Virus record (IMG/VR): IMGVR_UViG_3300010885_021047
Span: 1 to 28,548 of that record
Direction: 5' to 3' (one strand)
Length of the DNA: 28,548 nucleotides
Source: a virus
A program made the position numbers and the translations under genes. Each line of letters opens with the position of its first letter. Within the stretch, counting starts at the first letter, position 1. The notes under the pieces were generated by a model. The model was not told the DNA's origin, did no database searches, and was given only the letters and a program-made list of their open reading frames with translations. This document shows positions 23,902 to 28,548 of this stretch, one piece after another.

Positions 23902-26683
23902 CCTTGTATACAAATGATCCTGTATGGTCGCATAAGATAGTAGGGTCTGCATATATTTTAAACCCTTTTTGCTGACACATCTTAGCAAAATATAAATCTT
24001 CTGAAAATGTATGCGCATGATCTATTGCAGATTTATAGACAAATTGCGGATAACCTATTTCAACTATTACATGCTTTTTAATTAAAGCACATCCAAATCC
24101 GCATGCACCTACTTGTGTTAATCCTCTATCTTTAAGTTTGTCATAGGGCATATGTGTAAACCCGCCATTGTCATTGGCTTCAAAAATTTCTAAAGTATGC
24201 TGCCCTTGTATACGTTGTATATACAAACCAGATACAACATCCTTATCATGATTAAGAAGTTTAATAAGTGTATCAGGTGCAAATGAAATATCTGAATCAA
24301 TTGCAAATAGATAATCATAAGGACCTTTAACTACCCACTCTGCAATTAAATTTCTTACCTGATCAACTTGATATCCGTAAAAAAATTGAAAATCAGTTTC
24401 ATATCCTTCCGGAATAATAAGATCGTAAATAGCTTTAAAAGTAGTAGCTTCAATATTTCTAGCTGTTGGAATTGCGATTAAAATCTTTTTTTTTGACATA
24501 TTATTTAACTTCTCTGTTGTATCATATGCAATGATATCTTTAGTAGGAATTATTTCTACATTTAATGGACGTGGGTTTGAATTTACTTCAACTTTATTAA
24601 TTTGTAGTTTTGCATCACCAGCAATCTTAGATGCATTTTTATTTTGAATATCACCGTTAACTTTATAGTCATTAAGAGGATTCTTATCATTATAAAGCAT
24701 TACAATATCAGAAACAACTGCTATCTTATTAGGATCAGCTTGTTCTAGGATATTATAAAATGTGGCATTATCACCACCTGCTTTAAACCATTCACCATTT
24801 TCATCTTTAAATACAGAATCATCTTCAATATTGTGAACCAATTCTGATTTAAAAACTCGAAGATGTGGATAAGGCATTCCCCAATTGAATTTGTAATTTC
24901 GGTATGCTTTAGTATCTCTTACTTCTTTTGGATATGGTTGTGATTGAAGAGGAATATTATCAACCTCAGACCAGCAACTACCATAAGCATAATCTGTCTT
25001 ATTATCCGCAAATAAATTGTTATACATGTTAAAGATATTTGGATCGTTAACAAGAGCATCATCTCCATCAAGGAGTACTACAAGACTGTCTTTAGGTACA
25101 TCTCGTTTAATGTTTACTATTTGATTGTATACTGCACCACGGTTTACTGGATTATCTACAACAGTAAAATGTTTAATTAAATTAGGATATCTACCTTTAA
25201 TATATTGTACTACTAAATCTAAACTACTATCATTACTACAATCATTTATCAGGTGCATATGCCAATTATTATAATTCTGTGTTGCAACAGAATCAATACA
25301 TCTAATCAAATAATCAAATGCATTGTAGAATGGTGTGATAACGTGTATTCGTTTTTCTTCTGATAATCTATACGTATTCCATTCCTCTGGATTACTAAAA
25401 CGTCTACCAAATACTTTGTGAACACGGTCGTTGATATATGATACTTTACGATAATCTTCTACTGGTAGATACAAACCAAGTTTTTTAAAGAAATGTTGCT
25501 TCCATTGTAATGCAACAGAATCCCATCCTGCAATATCCTTTACTATACTGCAAGCATACATTTTCTGCTGATGCAAATACTTATTATTGTAAGCTTCAAT
25601 ACACATGCGAGCAAATTTATTAGCCTGATAGTTAATATCTATATTAGGATATAAACTATTACCTTCAATAGCATAATCTAAATGATAGCATGCTGATTCA
25701 ATTGCAGTTTCTTCTAAAGCACCAAACCTTACAGTTAAAAGAGGAGTATTATAGTATAATGACTCTAAAGCTGAAATACCAAACGTCTCAGGAAACGCAC
25801 CAGGGAAGACAAAGAAGCTAGCTTTTTGAAATAATTCTGCTACTTCTTTTTGCGGTATAATACCGGTAAAAGTAACGTCTTGCTCCTTGTATATTTTTTG
25901 TTGAGCAAGATCTTCTAGTTGTTTTTGTTGTTCATCTGGTTCTGCAGTAGAACTAAATTTATAGTACCCACCAGCCACTACTAATTTTGCATTTGGTATA
26001 TTACGTTTAATTAAAGGCCAAACATTGTTTAATAGTGGCTTAAGACCTTTAGAAACAGCCGCCACATATACAAACAAATTAGGATCTTTTTGTGAAACGT
26101 TTGTTTCGTCAAAATACTTAACTATACCATTTCTAGTCTGATATACTTTTTTCTTTAATACTTCAAAATTACGGCGATCACCTCCATGCCAACAATTAGT
26201 TACATATGAAGTATGGAAGTCTGATAATGTGAACATCTCATGAATATAGTTATTCAAAAGGAGCTTCTCTACATGCGGATCACCCCAGATAAACGTATCA
26301 TGCATCCATAAAACTTTATGTTTGCTAACACTTCTTACTTTATTAAAAATACTATACGGATGTTTCGTGGGATTTTCTATTTGTGATTGAAGTTCTACTG
26401 GAACGAATGGAGCGATGCAACGGGATGAAATCATTACATCATAGTAATCAGCACAATTTGCAAGATTTCTAATATGCTGATATGTTACTCCAGAATAAAT
26501 TCCTGGTTTGCAGTCGACATCTTCACAATGATTAAAAACTGTAACATCAAAACCGACTTTAACCAATTCTTCAGCCATAAGACATAAGGCTGATTCAGAA
26601 CCGCCAAGAGCACGGTTTTTAATAGTATTACCATCATATACTAGACCAATAGAATCAATAATAACAATAGATGGTTTGCTCAT
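23891..26683 (-). CDS. Three-domain glycosyltransferase (GT4 + GT2 + GT2-like)
   Basis: The 930-residue protein starts MSKPSIVIID. The start at 26683 is chosen over 26728 because GGGG lies six bases upstream and a sigma70-like promoter places the transcript start near 26710. Residues 1-410 are a GT4 (GT-B) enzyme: RALGGSESALCLMAEEL, LWMHDTF, AKLVVAGGYY, and the E-x7-E motif PETFGISALESL. Residues about 440-665 are a GT2 (GT-A) enzyme: IHVITPFYNAFDYLIRCIDS, LINDCSND, and the DxD motif VVLLDGDDALV. Residues 729-930 are a second GT-A-like domain: ILIAIPTARN, QVDQVRNLIAEW, and YLFAIDSDISF with DSD. Such chains transfer successive sugars; in a phage the targets could be virion proteins, host surface glycans or DNA. 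It is the only minus-strand gene inside the fibre region. Confidence 0.88.
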   Translation of the reverse strand: MSKPSIVIIDSIGLVYDGNTIKNRALGGSESALCLMAEELVKVGFDVTVFNHCEDVDCKPGIYSGVTYQHIRNLANCADYYDVMISSRCIAPFVPVELQSQIENPTKHPYSIFNKVRSVSKHKVLWMHDTFIWGDPHVEKLLLNNYIHEMFTLSDFHTSYVTNCWHGGDRRNFEVLKKKVYQTRNGIVKYFDETNVSQKDPNLFVYVAAVSKGLKPLLNNVWPLIKRNIPNAKLVVAGGYYKFSSTAEPDEQQKQLEDLAQQKIYKEQDVTFTGIIPQKEVAELFQKASFFVFPGAFPETFGISALESLYYNTPLLTVRFGALEETAIESACYHLDYAIEGNSLYPNIDINYQANKFARMCIEAYNNKYLHQQKMYACSIVKDIAGWDSVALQWKQHFFKKLGLYLPVEDYRKVSYINDRVHKVFGRRFSNPEEWNTYRLSEEKRIHVITPFYNAFDYLIRCIDSVATQNYNNWHMHLINDCSNDSSLDLVVQYIKGRYPNLIKHFTVVDNPVNRGAVYNQIVNIKRDVPKDSLVVLLDGDDALVNDPNIFNMYNNLFADNKTDYAYGSCWSEVDNIPLQSQPYPKEVRDTKAYRNYKFNWGMPYPHLRVFKSELVHNIEDDSVFKDENGEWFKAGGDNATFYNILEQADPNKIAVVSDIVMLYNDKNPLNDYKVNGDIQNKNASKIAGDAKLQINKVEVNSNPRPLNVEIIPTKDIIAYDTTEKLNNMSKKKILIAIPTARNIEATTFKAIYDLIIPEGYETDFQFFYGYQVDQVRNLIAEWVVKGPYDYLFAIDSDISFAPDTLIKLLNHDKDVVSGLYIQRIQGQHTLEIFEANDNGGFTHMPYDKLKDRGLTQVGACGFGCALIKKHVIVEIGYPQFVYKSAIDHAHTFSEDLYFAKMCQQKGFKIYADPTILCDHTGSFVYKVNG

Positions 26684-26693
26684 AATAAACCCC

Positions 26694-26701
26694 AATAAAT
26701 A
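26694..26701 (+). promoter_or_regulatory. Possible late promoter box for the collagen-like fibre gene
   Basis: AATAAATA is one mismatch from the T4 late consensus TATAAATA and lies about 50 bases before the plus-strand fibre ATG at 26753. A new promoter is needed here because the minus-strand gene separates this fibre from the upstream operon. Weak evidence. Confidence 0.3.
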
Positions 26702-26716
26702 CATAATATAGTTATT

Positions 26717-26745
26717 AATATATATCACCTTTAAAAAACAGGCAA
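26717..26745 (-). promoter_or_regulatory. Candidate sigma70-type (early) promoter of the glycosyltransferase gene
   Basis: On the minus strand TTGCCT (26745-26740) is followed after 17 bases by TATATT (26722-26717), matching four and five of six consensus positions. The predicted start near 26710 gives a leader of about 27 bases to the ATG at 26683 and includes the GGGG ribosome-binding site. This suggests expression independent of the late baseplate operon. The local A+T richness makes chance matches possible. Confidence 0.45.
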
Positions 26746-26752
26746 CTTTTTT

Positions 26753-28548
26753 ATGTCAGTACTAAATTATTATCAATGGGCGTCTTATAACGGATTGCCT
26801 CAATTTGAATTGGTTGTTACTTCTGAATTAATTCCACCTGGTGGGCCTCCTCCTGGAAAAACAGAATTAGGTGATTTTATTTTATGTGATAAAGGTGTTA
26901 TTGTACCTCCATCGTTTTATTATTTACATGAGATGGTATATAATGGATTTTACAGTGGACAAACTATAAGATTTTTAAACTATCCTAATGCTTATGGACC
27001 TTTCCAAGTTGTTCCAGTATGGAACCAAACTTTAGGAATAGATGGCACTAATCTTACTGTTCAAACGTTTTGCGACGGGTTCTCTTCTAAATTTTATATT
27101 CCGCAATTTTTTTGGGATAAAAACACTGTAAAATCTAGTGACGTCACAGTATCTATTAACGGAACTGTATTAACTTCTGGCTATACTTATAATGCTAGCG
27201 ATGCTTCTGTTACATTTGATACAATACCTGATTTTGACCCTGTAACACATGCAGCTGCTGCTCTTACTTTTTCTGTACCTATTACACTTTCAACCTATGC
27301 TGCAGCTGGTGCAACTGGATATACAGGGTCTGCTGGGTTTACCGGATCGTCTGGATTTAATGGATCAACTGGATTTAACGGCTCAAAAGGGTTTAATGGG
27401 TCTATAGGTTATACAGGTTCTACAGGTGCAGGTTATACTGGATCAGCATCAACTGCTGCAGGATATGCAGGGTCAAAAGGATTTACAGGGTCAGCAGGTG
27501 CACCTGGTTCTGCAGGTGGTGTAGGTACACCTTCTGAAATTCAATATTTTTTAAGTACTGGTGTTGCTACCTATACTTTAAATAGAGCACCTAATTCTAC
27601 AAAAAACATTTTAGTAGTAGTGAACGGTCTAATTCAAGTCCCGGATGTTGATTATAGTATAGCTGGTTCTTCTATTACTTTCAACTCTAATTTAGATGTT
27701 AAATCTGAAATAGAAATAATATATTTTGGTAATGATGTTGGTTATCGTGGCTCTGAAGGATATATGGGGTCTGTAGGGTATGCAGGATCAGTAGGATCTT
27801 TAGGATATACCGGTTCTATAGGATATAGTGGTTCAGTTGGATATATTGGTTCTAAGGGCTATTCTGGATCTGTGGGTTATACTGGATCTCTAGGATATAC
27901 AGGTTCAGTTGGGTTTACAGGGTCTAAAGGTGATAATGCAGCAGTGTTTATATCACCAGGAGCTCCTCCTGCAGGTGCATTTTCACCCGGTGAACTTTGG
28001 TGGGATTCAGATAGCGGTATTTTAAGTATTTACTATAATGATGATTTAACATGGGTAGCTGTTGACAATACTTTAATAGGTCCAATAGGATATACTGGCT
28101 CTTCTAGTTCCGGCGGAGGTGGCAATGGGTATACAGGATCTAAAGGTAATATTGGATACAATGGGTCTGCAGGTTATACTGGTTCAATAGGAATGTTGGG
28201 TTATACTGGATCTGCTGGTTCTGGAGGTGGTGGCAGTGGGTATACAGGATCTGCAGGTTATACTGGTTCTATAGGAATAGGTTATACTGGTTCAATAGGA
28301 ATGTTGGGTTATACTGGATCTGCTGGTTCTGGAGGTGGAGGCTCAGGTTATACTGGATCTAAAGGTGATTTGGGAAATATAGGTTATACTGGATCTTTTG
28401 GAATAGGATACAATGGGTCTGCAGGTTATACTGGTTCAAAAGGAATAGGGTTTACAGGATCAAAAGGTGATCAAGGTATACAGGGTACTACAGGGTATAC
28501 CGGTTCTTCTGGATCCGGAGGAGGAAGTTCTAGTTTTACTAACATTTA
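26753..28548 (+). CDS. Collagen-like tail fibre, 3' end beyond the window
   Basis: The open frame starts ATG TCA GTA at 26753 (AGG ten bases upstream) and is still open at the window end, 598 codons on. Residues 1-180 are a non-repetitive N-terminus (SVLNYYQWASYNGLPQFEL) with a beta module VTVSINGTVLTSGYTYN. Three collagen-like blocks of Gly-X-Y triplets, mostly GYTGSx/GFTGSx, lie at about 185-260, 333-395 and 440 onward. Between them are a fibre module ILVVVNGLIQVPDVDYSI (about 264-330) and a second module with GELWWDSDSGILSIYYNDD then TWVAV (about 400-440). It should trimerise into an elongated fibre. The Ser/Thr richness of the Y positions and the neighbouring glycosyltransferase invite a glycosylation hypothesis. 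No C-terminal tip is visible. Confidence 0.85.
   Translation, partial: MSVLNYYQWASYNGLPQFELVVTSELIPPGGPPPGKTELGDFILCDKGVIVPPSFYYLHEMVYNGFYSGQTIRFLNYPNAYGPFQVVPVWNQTLGIDGTNLTVQTFCDGFSSKFYIPQFFWDKNTVKSSDVTVSINGTVLTSGYTYNASDASVTFDTIPDFDPVTHAAAALTFSVPITLSTYAAAGATGYTGSAGFTGSSGFNGSTGFNGSKGFNGSIGYTGSTGAGYTGSASTAAGYAGSKGFTGSAGAPGSAGGVGTPSEIQYFLSTGVATYTLNRAPNSTKNILVVVNGLIQVPDVDYSIAGSSITFNSNLDVKSEIEIIYFGNDVGYRGSEGYMGSVGYAGSVGSLGYTGSIGYSGSVGYIGSKGYSGSVGYTGSLGYTGSVGFTGSKGDNAAVFISPGAPPAGAFSPGELWWDSDSGILSIYYNDDLTWVAVDNTLIGPIGYTGSSSSGGGGNGYTGSKGNIGYNGSAGYTGSIGMLGYTGSAGSGGGGSGYTGSAGYTGSIGIGYTGSIGMLGYTGSAGSGGGGSGYTGSKGDLGNIGYTGSFGIGYNGSAGYTGSKGIGFTGSKGDQGIQGTTGYTGSSGSGGGSSSFTNI
28171..28338 (+). repeat. 60-base direct duplication in the collagen-like gene
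   Basis: Bases 28171-28230 recur identically at 28279-28338, 108 bases (36 codons) apart. They encode GYTGSIGMLGYTGSAGSGGG. Silent third positions are identical as well, so the copies arose by recent duplication rather than by convergent codon choice. Shorter related units (GGTTATACTGG-type) recur throughout the gene. Confidence 0.8.

Noticed and set aside
26684-26728. Upstream ATGs (26728, 26704) as starts of the glycosyltransferase
   Set aside because: The extra residues are hydrophobic and unlike the family start. The -10 box overlaps or abuts that region, and the best ribosome-binding context precedes 26683.
27305-28548. Periodic repeats that could be mistaken for a CRISPR array
   Set aside because: Repeat units are multiples of three bases, variable, and encode in-frame Gly-X-Y triplets; there are no constant-length spacers.

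Overview
This window is part of a strongly A+T-rich genome of a T4-like contractile-tailed bacteriophage (myovirus). It carries the baseplate and tail-fibre cluster. Recognisable T4 baseplate homologues occur in near-T4 order (gp48, gp53, gp27-like hub, gp5-like spike/lysozyme, gp25, gp6, gp7-like, gp8), together with a gp4 head-completion nuclease. DUF4815-type long structural proteins, the GSTSGATA-type beta modules and the GYTGS collagen-like fibre are features I associate with marine T4-like phages (cyanophages and SAR11 phages). A marine low-GC host is therefore likely, but the host cannot be fixed from this sequence. No tRNA, rRNA, CRISPR, integrase or insertion sequence was seen.

Layout. 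(1) 1-561, minus strand: the start of an unidentified gene, then gene 4. (2) 562-605: a compact divergent promoter region with a perfect T4 late-promoter box (TATAAATA) facing gene 4 and a one-mismatch box facing the baseplate operon. (3) 606-8071: gp48 tube cap, gp53 wedge, hub protein, a spike OB-fold/lysozyme protein, a small protein resembling a T7-lysozyme-type amidase that has lost its zinc ligands, a spike beta-helix fused to an M15 peptidase domain, and an unknown 505-residue protein. (4) 8079-13444: wedge genes 25, 6, 7-like and 8. (5) 13454-19833: a very long DUF4815-type structural polypeptide broken into three consecutive reading frames (2, 3, 1); the last carries an intein-like Hint domain. 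(6) 19835-23901: a coiled-coil mini-protein, a fibre with an S74 chaperone tail, a glycine-rich gp38-like adhesin and three small proteins. (7) 23891-26683, minus strand: a three-domain glycosyltransferase with its own candidate sigma70-type promoter. (8) 26753-end: a collagen-like GYTGS-repeat fibre that runs off the window.

The plus-strand genes from 606 to 23901 are packed end to end with TAATG, ATGA or TAATATG junctions and form one translationally coupled late operon. Functionally they build the baseplate hub and spike (with two potential wall-cutting enzymes), the wedges, the outer baseplate or fibre network, and the distal receptor-binding parts. The glycosyltransferase is the only gene of opposite strand inside the fibre region. 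The least ordinary features are the +1/+1 frame breaks plus Hint domain in the DUF4815 protein, the apparently dead amidase fold between the two spike genes, and the triple glycosyltransferase beside a Ser/Thr-rich collagen-like fibre.
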